NCBI RefSeq assembly: GCF_005924265.1
Contig: NZ_VCLB01000003.1
Coordinates: forward strand, 1 to 64,000
Reading direction: 5' to 3'
DNA from: Martelella lutilitoris
Lineage (GTDB): Bacteria > Pseudomonadota > Alphaproteobacteria > Rhizobiales > Rhizobiaceae
Length of the DNA: 64,000 nt
Position numbers and translations under genes: made by a program. Position 1 is the stretch's first letter. Each line of letters begins with the position of its first letter. A model generated the notes under the pieces. That model ran no database searches and was not told the origin of the DNA. It worked only from the letters and a program-made list of their open reading frames with translations. This document shows positions 17,595-26,131 of the stretch, piece by piece.

Positions 17595-18241
17595 TCCCCT
17601 TCTCGTTTGTCACGATCGTCATTCATTTCTTCGTCCGCCCGGCAAACCGGACGCATTTCAAGAGCGAAACCTGGTTCATCCGCTCTCATTCGGGCACAGC
17701 TTCACCGTCCCGCCCCAGCAATGCTGTGGTCGGTGAAGCCGGATCAGGTCTCCGGATCTTTCATCTGCGACTGTCTGTTGCGGACGTCTTTCGGCAAGAG
17801 TAGTCGAAGTCAGCGCGCACTGCCGGACAAGGCTCGCCTGTTCGCATCTACGAAGACGCAAGGCATCCTCATCCGCAAGCGCCGCCTGCGTCCGCTCCGG
17901 TGCCGTCATCCGGCCCTGTCGTTCAATGTCTGGAAGTGACGTCTCTCACGCCGGGAGGCAATTCCTTCTGCTGTTGCGATGCTGTTCCCGTGTTTTTGAT
18001 TTAGATGAAAATTACCGTAAAATTGCAGGTTGTCAACTCTGCCAATGCAAGCATTCCGGCTTTCGCCTCAAATTTATGATATTTTTCACTTTATTTTTCA
18101 TGTTTTTTCAGCCACCTTTCGCAAACGAACCGGCCATCAGCGACGTCGCGGGCAGCCTCGAAAGGGCTTTCGAAAGAGTCTCTCAGACCTTCGCGCGCCA
18201 CGGTCGAAGGCCGTTCGGATCAACAGAAATGGGGAACTGAA
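17595..18241. other. 647-bp divergent regulatory region between dctP and iacB
   Basis: This region separates the minus-strand TRAP operon from plus-strand iacB. It contains the iacB promoter/operator element (17996-18037) and an A/T-rich block at 18060-18120. A 54-codon frame (18077-18240) with a hydrophobic N-terminus has no clear ribosome-binding site, so I do not call it. I see no RNA gene. The iacB leader would be about 210 nt, unusually long. Confidence 0.5.
17996..18037 (+). promoter_or_regulatory. iacB promoter with iac-type half operator
   Basis: TTGATT (17996-18001) lies 16 bp before TAAAAT (18018-18023). The block TTGATTTA-NN-TGAAAA is the same as in the iacH promoter, and ATTACCGT (18011-18018) repeats one half of the iacH palindrome. 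A short palindrome GTTGTCAAC (18029-18037) falls at the expected transcript start. Confidence 0.6.
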
Positions 18242-18601
18242 ATGAGTGAACAAAAGCCACTGAGAACGCTGTTTTGCATTGCAGTGCATCAAAACTTCTT
18301 CGACCTGCCCTTCAGCGATATCGGCCTGGTCTGGAAGGGTTTTTCGGCGTTCCTGCGCGGCGTCGCCGATCTTCCCGGCGTCACCGTGCTCGGCACGATG
18401 GATGACGACGAGACCATGGTCGGCACTTCGCCGGACGGCTTTCCGTGGACCTGCTATATCCTCGCCGACTGCCCGGATCGCGACAGCGTCAAGGCCGCCT
18501 GCAACCTGTTCCGTACGATCGAGGTCGGCGAGTACCGGTTGTGGCGCTACATGCGCATCGAGGCCCGGATGGGGCGCGCGCTGGAAATTCCCGCGCTTTG
18601 A
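18242..18601 (+). CDS. iacB: small conserved protein, probable IacB
   Basis: A 119-residue soluble protein with no signal peptide, membrane segment or catalytic motif I can name. The sequence suggests a small alpha/beta fold (RTLFCIAVHQNFFDL at the start, GVTVLGTMDDDETMVG in the middle, RLWRYMRIEARMGRALEI at the end). The iacB assignment rests on length, on being next to the MarR and iacI genes of a complete iac set, and on a promoter element shared with iacH. Function of IacB is not firmly established; a role with the dioxygenase-stage intermediates has been suggested. A GGGGAA site lies upstream of the ATG. Confidence 0.62.
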   Translation: MSEQKPLRTLFCIAVHQNFFDLPFSDIGLVWKGFSAFLRGVADLPGVTVLGTMDDDETMVGTSPDGFPWTCYILADCPDRDSVKAACNLFRTIEVGEYRLWRYMRIEARMGRALEIPAL

Positions 18602-18625
18602 CGAAAAGCCAGAAGCATTCCGGCC

Positions 18626-18645
18626 GGCTTGTCGTTTGACAAGCC
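18626..18645. terminator. bidirectional hairpin between iacB and iacR
   Basis: Perfect 8-bp stem GGCTTGTC / GACAAGCC with a GTTT loop in the 63-bp gap between the converging iacB and iacR genes. There is no long U-run on either side. Position supports a shared terminator. Confidence 0.6.
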
Positions 18646-18664
18646 CGCTGGAGCGCCGCGCGGC

Positions 18665-19117
18665 TCAGGCAAGACGCTCGAAAATTTCTTCAAGAACCTG
18701 ATTGACGCGGCGAAGGTCTTCCTCGCTGATATCCGTGAAGGTTCTTTCAAACACGCGGCTTGCCGTCTTCGCGGCCTTCAACCCGGCCTCGGCCCCAGCT
18801 TCCGTCAGGCTGACCTCGGTCACCCGGGCATCGCTGGGGGAGACGCGGGTCTTGACCAGACCCTCGGCGGCCATGCGCTGGACAATCTTGGTCGTCGTGT
18901 TGAGCTTGAGAATGCAGAATTCGGCGATCTCCGAAACGCTGAGGTTTCCATGCTCGCGCAACGAGGACAGGACGCGCCAGCGCGAGACATCGAGCCCCTG
19001 CTGCTTCAGCAGGCGGTCCATTTCGAACGTGTAGCGCGCGCTGACACGGGTAATCCAGTAAAACGGCCATTCCGCCTTCGATTGGAATGGAAGTGTCGGC
19101 TTATCTGAGTTTTCCAT
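18665..19117 (-). CDS. iacR: MarR-family regulator, probable IacR
   Basis: A 150-residue MarR protein. The winged helix-turn-helix spans roughly residues 45-110: VLSSLREHGNLSVSEIAEF, then LNTTTKIVQRMAAEGLVKTRVSPSDARVTEVSLTEAG. Flanking helices would form the dimer interface. MarR proteins bind small phenolic or aromatic ligands, and iac loci commonly carry a MarR repressor relieved by auxin. It is divergent from iacI (111 bp apart) and convergent with iacB. Likely targets are the palindromic elements at 14672-14706 and 17996-18037 and the inverted repeat at 19164-19177. Confidence 0.85.
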   Translation of the reverse strand: MENSDKPTLPFQSKAEWPFYWITRVSARYTFEMDRLLKQQGLDVSRWRVLSSLREHGNLSVSEIAEFCILKLNTTTKIVQRMAAEGLVKTRVSPSDARVTEVSLTEAGAEAGLKAAKTASRVFERTFTDISEEDLRRVNQVLEEIFERLA

Positions 19118-19163
19118 CTGGCTATCTTCAGTCAGTTGAGCGCTGCGGATCGGGAGGTTCGCA

Positions 19164-19177
19164 CTGCATAATTGCAG
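19164..19177. promoter_or_regulatory. inverted repeat between iacR and iacI
   Basis: CTGCA-N4-TGCAG in the 110-bp divergent region between the MarR gene and iacI. It is placed to control iacI, iacR or both. It does not match the ATTACCGT element of the iacH and iacB promoters, so it may be a separate site or chance. Confidence 0.35.
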
Positions 19178-19227
19178 CGGTGGCAGAAGGCAAACAGCTT
19201 ATGAACGGAAATGACAGGAAAGCAACG

Positions 19228-19794
19228 ATGAACACCCCGACGGATGCGGACAGGCTGGCCCTGCTGGCGGCCCGCGTCGAAAGGCTGGAGGCGGAAGCCG
19301 AAATCCGCCGCCTGCAGGCCCGCTACATGTTCCTGTGCGACACGCCCTGCCCTGAATATGCCGTCGCAAGCGACGCCGAACGCATCGACGCCATCCTCGC
19401 CCTTTACGCCGAAGATGCGATCTGGGAAGGCGTCGGAGAATATTATGACGGCCAGTTCGGCCGCTGTACCGGAAAGGACGAAATCCGCGCTCATTTCGAA
19501 AAATTCTGGAGCCCGGAGCGCAGACCGAAACTGGTGCTCAATGTCCACTATCTGACATCGGAGCAGATCCATGTGGACGGCGACCGTGCCGAAGGCCAGT
19601 GGGTCCACTGTCAGCCATGGCTCTACGCCGACGGCAGCGCGTTGTTGCGCTCCAGCCGGCTGAACAACGCCTTCGTCAGGATCGATGGCGCGTGGAAGAT
19701 CAGCAGGACCCGCACCGAAAACGTGTTCATCGCGCCGCTGAAAGACAATTTCGCCAGCGATTTCCCGCTGAACTCGGTCCTGATGCGCCCATAG
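19228..19794 (+). CDS. iacI: SnoaL-like protein, probable IacI
   Basis: A 188-residue protein with the NTF2/SnoaL-like cone fold: a leading helix (AARVERLEAEAEIRRLQARYMFLCD), then YAEDAIWEGVGEYYDGQFGRCTGKDEIRAHF and a C-terminal strand block including GAWKISRTRTENVF. The ATG at 19228 is preceded by AGGAAA with 8-nt spacing and is preferred to the ATG at 19201. SnoaL-like proteins of this type act as isomerases, hydrolases or dehydratases on aromatic intermediates; IacI has no settled reaction. Together with iacB and iacR it forms the upstream arm of the auxin locus, separated from the H-A-C-D-E-F-G operon by the TRAP genes. Confidence 0.72.
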   Translation: MNTPTDADRLALLAARVERLEAEAEIRRLQARYMFLCDTPCPEYAVASDAERIDAILALYAEDAIWEGVGEYYDGQFGRCTGKDEIRAHFEKFWSPERRPKLVLNVHYLTSEQIHVDGDRAEGQWVHCQPWLYADGSALLRSSRLNNAFVRIDGAWKISRTRTENVFIAPLKDNFASDFPLNSVLMRP

Positions 19795-19806
19795 GCCGGG
19801 GACCCG

Positions 19807-20919
19807 TTACGGCTGCGCGCCGCTGATCCGCTTGAGAAAGGCGAGGCAGGCGACGAGCTGGTCGATGGCAATGGACTCGTCGGGCTGATGACCGTCATCC
19901 ATCGTGCCCGGTCCGCAGACGACGGTCGGCAGGCCGAGGTGCGAGAAAAAGCCGGCTTCCGTGCCGAAGGCAAGTTTGAGCGGGACCGCCTCGTCAAGCG
20001 CCTCCATGACCGGGCGCAGCGCCGGGTCCTGCGGATCGGTATCAAGGCCCGGATAGGCGCCGGTCTCGGTGATCTCGATGCCGTCGGGCAGGCCGGCGCG
20101 GACACTTCCCAGAATATCGCCTGGTGTTTCGGCGGCAAGATGGCGGATTTCGAAATCGACATCGGCCCGGTCGGGGACGATGTTGAGCGCCTTGCCGCCT
20201 CGCAGGATACCGGCGTGGACCGTGGAACAGGGCGGGTCGCACTCTCTGTCGCGCGCACCCTCTGCCATGAGCCGCGCCTGTTCGGCCCTCAGCGCCATGA
20301 TCAGGTCGGCGGCAAGGTGCAGCGCGTTCTGGAACTTCGGCGCCATGGCGCTGTGCCCCGGCGTGCCGTGGCAGACGGCATGGTAGCTTGCCTTGCCCTT
20401 GTGGCCGATGGCGGGGCGCATCAGTGTCGGTTCGCCGACAATGGCAAAATCCGGCCGGCCAAGCGTTGGAATGACATGGTCGATCATCTGCGGAATGCCC
20501 CGACAGCCGACTTCCTCGTCAAAGCTCAGGGCAATCATCACCGGACGCTTCGGCTGGCGTTCCCGAGAGGTTTCGGCAAGCGCCAGAACGCAGGCGATGA
20601 AGCCCTTCATATCGGTCGCACCGCGCCCGTAAAGCCTGCCGTTTTCCTCATGAAGCTTGAAAGGGTCGCGGCTCCAGGCCTGCCCTTCCACAGGCACGAC
20701 ATCGGTGTGGGCAGACAGCAGCGCCCCGCCCTCGCCTTCGCCGAAACGGGCCAGCAGCCCGGCCTTGTTGCCGCAGGCGGAGGGAATGCGGGTGACGCTG
20801 AAACCGGCCTCTTCAAGAAAGGCCTCGACCCAGGCGACGAGATCGAGATTGGAGGCTGACGAGATGGTTGGGAAGGCGATGAGCCTTTCCAGGATTTCGC
20901 AGACGCGGTCGATTGCCAT
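19807..20919 (-). CDS. M20-family deacylase, ArgE (acetylornithine deacetylase)-like
   Basis: A 370-residue metallopeptidase-fold amidohydrolase. Zinc-site motifs are intact: SAHTDVVPV, GRGATDMKGF, SFDEEVGCRG with the catalytic Glu pair, and GEPT. The dimerisation insert begins near HGTPGHSA. The ATG at 20919 follows AAGGAGG. It is the last gene of the minus-strand transporter operon, after a stem-loop. An ArgE paralogue in an ABC importer operon usually means hydrolysis of an imported N-acyl amino acid or amine rather than arginine biosynthesis. It converges with iacI, with 12 bp between the stops. Confidence 0.85.
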   Translation of the reverse strand: MAIDRVCEILERLIAFPTISSASNLDLVAWVEAFLEEAGFSVTRIPSACGNKAGLLARFGEGEGGALLSAHTDVVPVEGQAWSRDPFKLHEENGRLYGRGATDMKGFIACVLALAETSRERQPKRPVMIALSFDEEVGCRGIPQMIDHVIPTLGRPDFAIVGEPTLMRPAIGHKGKASYHAVCHGTPGHSAMAPKFQNALHLAADLIMALRAEQARLMAEGARDRECDPPCSTVHAGILRGGKALNIVPDRADVDFEIRHLAAETPGDILGSVRAGLPDGIEITETGAYPGLDTDPQDPALRPVMEALDEAVPLKLAFGTEAGFFSHLGLPTVVCGPGTMDDGHQPDESIAIDQLVACLAFLKRISGAQP

Positions 20920-20942
20920 GGCGGCCTCCTTGAAGACAGGAA

Positions 20943-20978
20943 GACGGGCCCGGCTTACGCATGCAAGCCGGGCCCGTC
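20943..20978 (-). terminator. intra-operon stem-loop between the binding-protein and ArgE-like genes
   Basis: A perfect 14-bp inverted repeat (20943-20956 and 20965-20978) with an 8-nt loop. It lies between the stop of the solute-binding gene and the ArgE-like start, with no U-run afterwards. It is more likely an mRNA-stabilising or partial-termination hairpin that keeps binding-protein mRNA in excess than a full terminator. Confidence 0.7.
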
Positions 20979-20994
20979 CTGATATTCCGGCGGA

Positions 20995-22014
20995 TTACTG
21001 CAGCAGGTCGGTCCAGACCTTGGTGACGAGATCCTGCGCTTCCGGGCTGCAGGCTTCGGAAAATTTCACCGGCACGGTCGGGAACAGTTCCGGCGCGTTT
21101 TCCGGGGTGAAGACCGCCTTGCTTTCGTCCAGGGCAACCGGCGCGGAATGGCCGTAGTAATTGTACTGGATCGTGGCGTTATCGACGGTCGAGATGTAAT
21201 CGATGAAGGCCTTGGCATTGTCGACGTTTTCAGCGCCCTTCGGCACGACGAAGCTGTCGATCCAGCCGACGAGGCCTTCCTTCGGCATGGCATATTCGAG
21301 ATTGGCGCCGTCGCGGCGGGCACGGCCTTCATTGCCGTCCCACCAGAAGTGCATGGCAACCTCGCCGGAGCCGAGCCGGTTCTCGATATTGTCGGAGGAA
21401 TAGGCCGCGACGAAAGGCTTCTGCGCCTGCAGCAGGTCATAGATCTTCTTCATCTCCGACTTGTCTTCCGAGCAGAAGGGAACGCCGAGATAGAGCTCGG
21501 CAGCGCCGACCACTTCATCGGGATAGGACAGTGAGGCGATCTTGCCTTTCAGCTCTTCCGACGGCTCGAAAAAGTAGGACCAGCTGTCGATCGGCCCCTT
21601 GTAGAGGTCGCGATTGACCGCATAGCCGGCCGTGCCATAGGCGAGCGGGATGGAATAGTCGTTTTCCGGATCCCACCATTCGCCCTTCCAGCGATCATCC
21701 ACCTGGCCGAAGGCCGCCATGTCTTTCGCGTCGATATCCTCCAGAAGCCCCTGATCGACCATGATCTTCACGAAATGCTGCGACGGCGTCACGAGATCGT
21801 AGCCGGAGGCGCCGGCCTGCAGCTTGGTCAGAACGTCCTCGTTCGAGTTGAAGGCGTCGACATTGACGGTGATGCCGGTTTCCTTCGAGAAGTTCTCGAT
21901 GACCTCAGGCGAGATGGAATCCGACCATGCGTAGATGTTGAGCGTGCCGTCCGCCAGGGCGGGGGTGGCGGCGGCGACGGAAATGACGGCTGTCGCCAAG
22001 AGGTATTTCTTCAT
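20995..22014 (-). CDS. ABC transporter solute-binding protein, spermidine/putrescine type
   Basis: A 339-residue periplasmic protein of the PotD/PotF family. The signal peptide MKKYLLATAVISVAAATPALA is followed by GTLNIYAWSDSISPEVIENFSKETGITV, and downstream are AYGTAGYAVN and VPKGAENVDNAKAFIDYI typical of the family. The start at 22014 has AAGGAG upstream; a longer reading to 22104 has no signal peptide at its N-terminus. The PotF-like family covers polyamines and also opines and other cationic or amide ligands, so the ligand is not fixed by homology. The gene ends the importer set ATPase-permease-permease-binding protein. Confidence 0.9.
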   Translation of the reverse strand: MKKYLLATAVISVAAATPALADGTLNIYAWSDSISPEVIENFSKETGITVNVDAFNSNEDVLTKLQAGASGYDLVTPSQHFVKIMVDQGLLEDIDAKDMAAFGQVDDRWKGEWWDPENDYSIPLAYGTAGYAVNRDLYKGPIDSWSYFFEPSEELKGKIASLSYPDEVVGAAELYLGVPFCSEDKSEMKKIYDLLQAQKPFVAAYSSDNIENRLGSGEVAMHFWWDGNEGRARRDGANLEYAMPKEGLVGWIDSFVVPKGAENVDNAKAFIDYISTVDNATIQYNYYGHSAPVALDESKAVFTPENAPELFPTVPVKFSEACSPEAQDLVTKVWTDLLQ

Positions 22015-22100
22015 GTTCACTCTCCTTCGTTTTACCTTGATTAGCGGCGCTTTTGCGCTTCTTGCGGCGGGCCAGGCCCGACCAGACTTTTCTGATGTCC

Positions 22101-22901
22101 TCATTCCCGTCGCATGGCGCGGGCGCTTGCAAGAAGCGCCACCGTCGCCAGAACCAGCGAGACGAGAATGATGAGGGTGGAAATCGCGTTCAGCTCCGGT
22201 GTCGTGCCCTGTTTCACGAGACCGAAGATGTAGACCGGCAGCGTCGTCGCGCCGCCGGAATTCAGCATGTTCGAAGTGATGAAATCATCCATCGACATGA
22301 CGAAGGCGAGCATCATGCCGGCAAACAGTCCCGGCGCGATCAGCGGCAGCGTGACGCGGCGAAAGGCCATCATCGGCGTCGCATAGAGGTCGCGCGCCGC
22401 CTCGTCGTAATCCGGGCTCATGCCCTGGAGCCGGGCCCGGATGGGCAGGAAGGCAAAGGGCGTGCAGAAGGTGGTGTGGGCAATGGCGAGCTTGACCATG
22501 CCGTCGGAAATGCCGAGCTGGGAAAACAGGATCAGCACGGCGACCGCGACGACGATCTCCGGCAGAAGCAGCGGCAGGTTGACGATGGTTTCGGAGAGCC
22601 TCGCGAATTTCAGGCCGGGCGTTCGCGTCAGCACCAGCGCGGCGGCAAGGGCAATCAGCGTCGAACAGATGGTGGCGATGACGGCAACCGTCAGCGACAC
22701 CTCGACCGCCGACAGCAGGGCGCGGTTCTCCAGCGCGCTCGCATACCATTTGGTCGAAAACCCGGTCCAGACCGAGACGATGCGGTTCTCGTTGAAGGAA
22801 TACCAGATGACCACTGCGATCGGCAGGTAGAGCCAGATGAAGAAGACGGCGGTGAACAGCCGGCTTCCCGGATAATGGCGGATATTGGCTGTCTCGCTCA
22901 T
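22101..22901 (-). CDS. ABC transporter permease, PotC/PotI type
   Basis: A 266-residue inner-membrane permease with six predicted membrane segments. The cytoplasmic coupling loop EAARDLYATPMMAFRRVTLPLIAPGL is the EAA motif that contacts the ATPase. The ATG at 22901 overlaps the preceding permease stop as ATGA. Longer readings are out-of-frame shadows. Confidence 0.9.
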   Translation of the reverse strand: MSETANIRHYPGSRLFTAVFFIWLYLPIAVVIWYSFNENRIVSVWTGFSTKWYASALENRALLSAVEVSLTVAVIATICSTLIALAAALVLTRTPGLKFARLSETIVNLPLLLPEIVVAVAVLILFSQLGISDGMVKLAIAHTTFCTPFAFLPIRARLQGMSPDYDEAARDLYATPMMAFRRVTLPLIAPGLFAGMMLAFVMSMDDFITSNMLNSGGATTLPVYIFGLVKQGTTPELNAISTLIILVSLVLATVALLASARAMRRE

Positions 22902-23773
22902 GAAAGCCCCTTCATCGCGTTCTTGCGCGCGCGCTGGGCGTTGATGGTGAGCACGATTGCGGCCATCGCCATCAGCACGACCGCCACCGCCGAGCCGAAG
23001 GGCCAGTTGCGCCCGCCGCCGAACTGGGTCTGGATCAGCGTGCCCATCATCATCTGCTTGCCGCCGCCAAGGATCATCGGCTCGAGCACCGTGCCGAGCG
23101 CGGGCACGAAGACGAGAATGGCGCCTGCGGCCAGCCCAGGCCATGAGAGCGGCAGGATGATGCGGCGAAGCGTTACCCAGCGATTGGCGTAGAGGTCGTG
23201 GCTTGCCTCCAGAAGCGCCCCGTCGAGCTTTTCCACCGTCGCATAGACCGGCAGCACCATCAGCGGGATATAGCTGTAGACCATCCCCGTCAGCATCGCC
23301 CCGGGGGTGAACAGAAGCGTGCCGATATCGCCACCGCCGAAGAGCTGCCAGGCCTTCTCGATGATGCCGTTATTGCCGAGAATGATCTGCCAGGCATAGA
23401 CGCGCACGATCATGGAGACCCAGAAGGGCAGTGTGACCAAATAGAGCAGCAGCGTCTTGGTCTTCGGCCTGCAAAGCGAAATCACATAGGCGACGGGCAG
23501 CGCGATGACCATGCAGATCAGCATGGTCGCCACCGCCAGAAGCACGGTCCGCCCGATGATGATCAGATATTTCGGATCGAATTCGAGTTCGCCCGACCAT
23601 CCTTCGGTGAACAGGATCTGGCGGTAGGCCTCAAAGGAAAAGCCCCATTCGAAGCCGCCATAGGCGCCGCGCTCGGCAAGACTGACGGCAATGACGATGC
23701 CGATCGGCACGACCAGCGTCAGCGCCATCACCAGCCAGGCGGGCAGAAGCCCGAAGAAGGCGCCCTTCCTCAT
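22898..23773 (-). CDS. ABC transporter permease, PotB/PotH type
   Basis: A 291-residue inner-membrane permease. An N-terminal membrane helix ([20 protein letters not shown]) is followed by a periplasmic region and further helices. The EAA coupling loop reads [27 protein letters not shown]. Its start overlaps the ATPase stop as ATGA. It pairs with the next permease to form the heterodimeric channel. Confidence 0.9.
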   Translation of the reverse strand: MRKGAFFGLLPAWLVMALTLVVPIGIVIAVSLAERGAYGGFEWGFSFEAYRQILFTEGWSGELEFDPKYLIIIGRTVLLAVATMLICMVIALPVAYVISLCRPKTKTLLLYLVTLPFWVSMIVRVYAWQIILGNNGIIEKAWQLFGGGDIGTLLFTPGAMLTGMVYSYIPLMVLPVYATVEKLDGALLEASHDLYANRWVTLRRIILPLSWPGLAAGAILVFVPALGTVLEPMILGGGKQMMMGTLIQTQFGGGRNWPFGSAVAVVLMAMAAIVLTINAQRARKNAMKGLS

Positions 23774-24843
23774 CGGCCCAGTATCCTGATGCTGTCGCCG
23801 TTGAAGCCGACACGGACCTCCTGGCCGATCGCATAGCTTTCGGCGTGGGAGACGGCATTACGCCGGAAGACGCGCAAGGAGACGCCGCCGGTCTCGACCG
23901 TGTAATGGGTATAGCCGCCCATATAGTTTCGGGCGGCAACCGTGCCGGTCAGCATTTCGCCGACCGCCTGGTTTTCCATGCCGATCTTCTCCGGTCGCAG
24001 CGACATGGTTGCGCTACCGGCGCCTGAAACGCCTTTTTGCGGCGCGGTGAGTTCAAGGCCGAAGGGCGTCCTCACCCGGGCCTTGTCGCCGTCGACGCCC
24101 AGGACCTCGCATTGCATGAAGTTGGTCTCGCCCACGAAATCGGCGACGAAGGCATTTTCCGGCTCCTCATAGACCTCGTCGGGCGTGCCGATCTGCTGCA
24201 CCCTGCCCTCGCCCATCACGCAGATGCGATCGGACATGTCGAGCGCTTCCTCCTGATCGTGGGTGACGAAGATGAAGGTGATGCCGGTTTTGCGCTGCAG
24301 GCTGCGCAACTCGTCGCGCATCGCCTGCCTCAGCTTCAGGTCGAGCGCGGACAGCGGTTCGTCGAGCAGCAGCACCTGCGGTGCGGGCGCCAATGCGCGG
24401 GCAAGGGCGATGCGCTGGCGCTGGCCGCCGGAAAGCTGGGCCGGACGGCGGGAGGCGAACGTCTCCATATGCACGAGCGACAGCATCTCTTCGACCCGCT
24501 GCTGCCGTCGCGTCTTCTCCCAGCCGAGATTTTCGAGGCCGAAGGCGATGTTCTGGGCCAGCGTCATGTGCGGAAACAGGGCGTAGCTCTGAAACACGGT
24601 ATTGACCCGGCGCCTGTGCGCGGGGAGCGCGTCGATGACCTCGCCCATCAGCGCGATATCGCCGGAAGACGGCGTCTCGAAACCGGCGATCATGCGCAAA
24701 AGCGTGGTCTTGCCGCAGCCGGACGGGCCGAGCAGGGTGAAAAACTCGTTCTCGTGAATGGTGAAGCTGACATGGTCGAGCGCCTGATAGTCGCCGAAAT
24801 GCTTCGACACTTCAAACACTTCTACAGCTCGGCCTCGCGCCAT
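23770..24843 (-). CDS. ABC transporter ATPase, PotA type
   Basis: A 357-residue ATP-binding subunit. Walker [10 protein letters not shown] (about residue 38), Q-loop, signature LSGGQRQ, Walker B LLLDEP and the H-loop THDQEEA are present, followed by a C-terminal TOBE domain with FVGETNFM. The ATG at 24843 has GGAG 7 nt upstream; a TTG directly before it is the only alternative. It is the first gene of the importer operon, downstream of a LysR-type box. Confidence 0.92.
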   Translation of the reverse strand: MARGRAVEVFEVSKHFGDYQALDHVSFTIHENEFFTLLGPSGCGKTTLLRMIAGFETPSSGDIALMGEVIDALPAHRRRVNTVFQSYALFPHMTLAQNIAFGLENLGWEKTRRQQRVEEMLSLVHMETFASRRPAQLSGGQRQRIALARALAPAPQVLLLDEPLSALDLKLRQAMRDELRSLQRKTGITFIFVTHDQEEALDMSDRICVMGEGRVQQIGTPDEVYEEPENAFVADFVGETNFMQCEVLGVDGDKARVRTPFGLELTAPQKGVSGAGSATMSLRPEKIGMENQAVGEMLTGTVAARNYMGGYTHYTVETGGVSLRVFRRNAVSHAESYAIGQEVRVGFNGDSIRILGR

Positions 24844-24990
24844 CAAGCAGCTCCGGACTTCCGCTGCCCGGCTTCTGCCTGGCCCGCCGGAAAGCGGACA
24901 AGAGCGCCGAAAGCAGCCAGTTTGACATTTGCAATGCAGTCAATTTGGCGGAACGCTGGATGAAGTAAATTATGGCTTGTGAAACTCTGG

Positions 24991-25007
24991 ATTAGGCTAT
25001 GCCTAAT
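24991..25007. promoter_or_regulatory. LysR-type operator upstream of the importer operon
   Basis: A perfect interrupted palindrome ATTAGGC-TAT-GCCTAAT, which contains the T-N11-A pattern (24993 to 25005) of LysR-family binding sites. It lies about 150 bp before the ATPase start and 105 bp past the LysR stop. The adjacent LysR protein is the obvious candidate ligand-responsive regulator. Confidence 0.6.
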
Positions 25008-25111
25008 TGCATAAGGGGTAAGCAAAAGCCTCAGACTTGGGCAGCCCCAGCCCAGGAACCGGGCAATTTCGCAACTCCTCAGTCGTGATGAACCCACCGG
25101 GCGCGCGATTT

Positions 25112-26065
25112 CTAAAAGTCGCGTCGGAGCCCGTTTGGCCGGACATGCATGCCCGGCGCGCCCATATCGGTAATGCGGCTGCGGGCATGATCGACAAAGG
25201 CCCTGGTCGTCAGCGACTGATCCCAGCCTTCCGACATCAGCAGTCCGAGTTTCAACGCCCTGACAGGTCCGGTCAGCGGCACGAAGCGCAGCTTGCGGCC
25301 ATCGGGCGCGAGATCGGTCCGCGGACGGATATTGGCAAGCGAATAGCCGAAGCCATTAGCCACCAGCGACCGCATCACCGCCATGTCGCGGGTCCGCTCG
25401 GAAATCTGCGGCGTGACGCCGACGGCGCTGAAGAAGGACAGGAAATATTCCGCGCTCATTGGCAGATCGAGCAGGACCATCGGATATTCGGCAAGCTCGG
25501 AGGGCGCCACGCTTTCGCGGTGGGCAAGATCATGCGTCTCGTTGATCAGCGCATAGGGCGGCAACTCGATCAGCGGCAGGAAGGTCAGGTCGGAAGGAAT
25601 ATTGAGATCATAGGTCAGCGCAAGGTCGATGCGGGCGGTGCGCAGCGCATCGAAAAGCTCGGCCTGGTCGCGCTCGAACTGGCGGACCTGAACTTCCGGG
25701 TTGAGGTCAACGAAGCTGCGCCTGATCTGCGGCAGAACGATCTGGGCGAAGGTGAGCAGGCAACCGATATTGAGCGGCCCGCGCACATTGCCGGTGATCT
25801 CGTTGGCAAGCGCATTGAGGCCGGCGGCCTGGCCGAGCAGGGCACGCACCTGTTCCATGAAGCGCTGGCCGCCCTGGGTCAGCGACAGTCCGTGCGCATG
25901 CCGGCGGACGAAAAGCTTCAGGCCGAATTCGGCTTCAAGCTGGGAGATCGCCGCCGAGATCGACGGCGAGGAGACGTTGATGCGCTCGGCGGCGAGCGCG
26001 ATGGACCCGCATTCGCCGACGGCTAGAAAATACTCCAGTTGACGGAGCGTGAAGCGTAAGGCCAT
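25112..26065 (-). CDS. LysR-family transcriptional regulator
   Basis: A 317-residue LysR regulator. The helix-turn-helix lies in residues 1-60 (FTLRQLEYFLAVGECGSIALAAERINVSSPSISAAISQLE), followed by a linker helix and a periplasmic-binding-like effector domain starting at GPLNIGCLLTFAQIVLPQI. It sits between the aldehyde dehydrogenase gene and the importer operon on the same strand, 66 bp after the former. A T-N11-A palindrome at 24991-25007 is a likely target. The effector is presumably the substrate or an intermediate of the surrounding pathway. Confidence 0.9.
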   Translation of the reverse strand: MALRFTLRQLEYFLAVGECGSIALAAERINVSSPSISAAISQLEAEFGLKLFVRRHAHGLSLTQGGQRFMEQVRALLGQAAGLNALANEITGNVRGPLNIGCLLTFAQIVLPQIRRSFVDLNPEVQVRQFERDQAELFDALRTARIDLALTYDLNIPSDLTFLPLIELPPYALINETHDLAHRESVAPSELAEYPMVLLDLPMSAEYFLSFFSAVGVTPQISERTRDMAVMRSLVANGFGYSLANIRPRTDLAPDGRKLRFVPLTGPVRALKLGLLMSEGWDQSLTTRAFVDHARSRITDMGAPGMHVRPNGLRRDF

Positions 26066-26131
26066 CTCTAATCCAGCTATAGTTCAGGTTCGCCCCTCCC
26101 TAAGCCAATAGCGCCCGCGCCCAGCCAATTG

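Noticed and set aside
18077-18240. 54-residue small protein with a hydrophobic N-terminus just before iacB
   Set aside because: The hydrophobic run comes from an A/T-rich promoter region, there is no clear ribosome-binding site and no repeat of the frame elsewhere; possible but not supported.
20995-24843. Firm polyamine assignment (PotABCD) for the importer
   Set aside because: The PotF/PotD families also bind opines and other amines; neighbours with hydroxylases argue against simple putrescine uptake.
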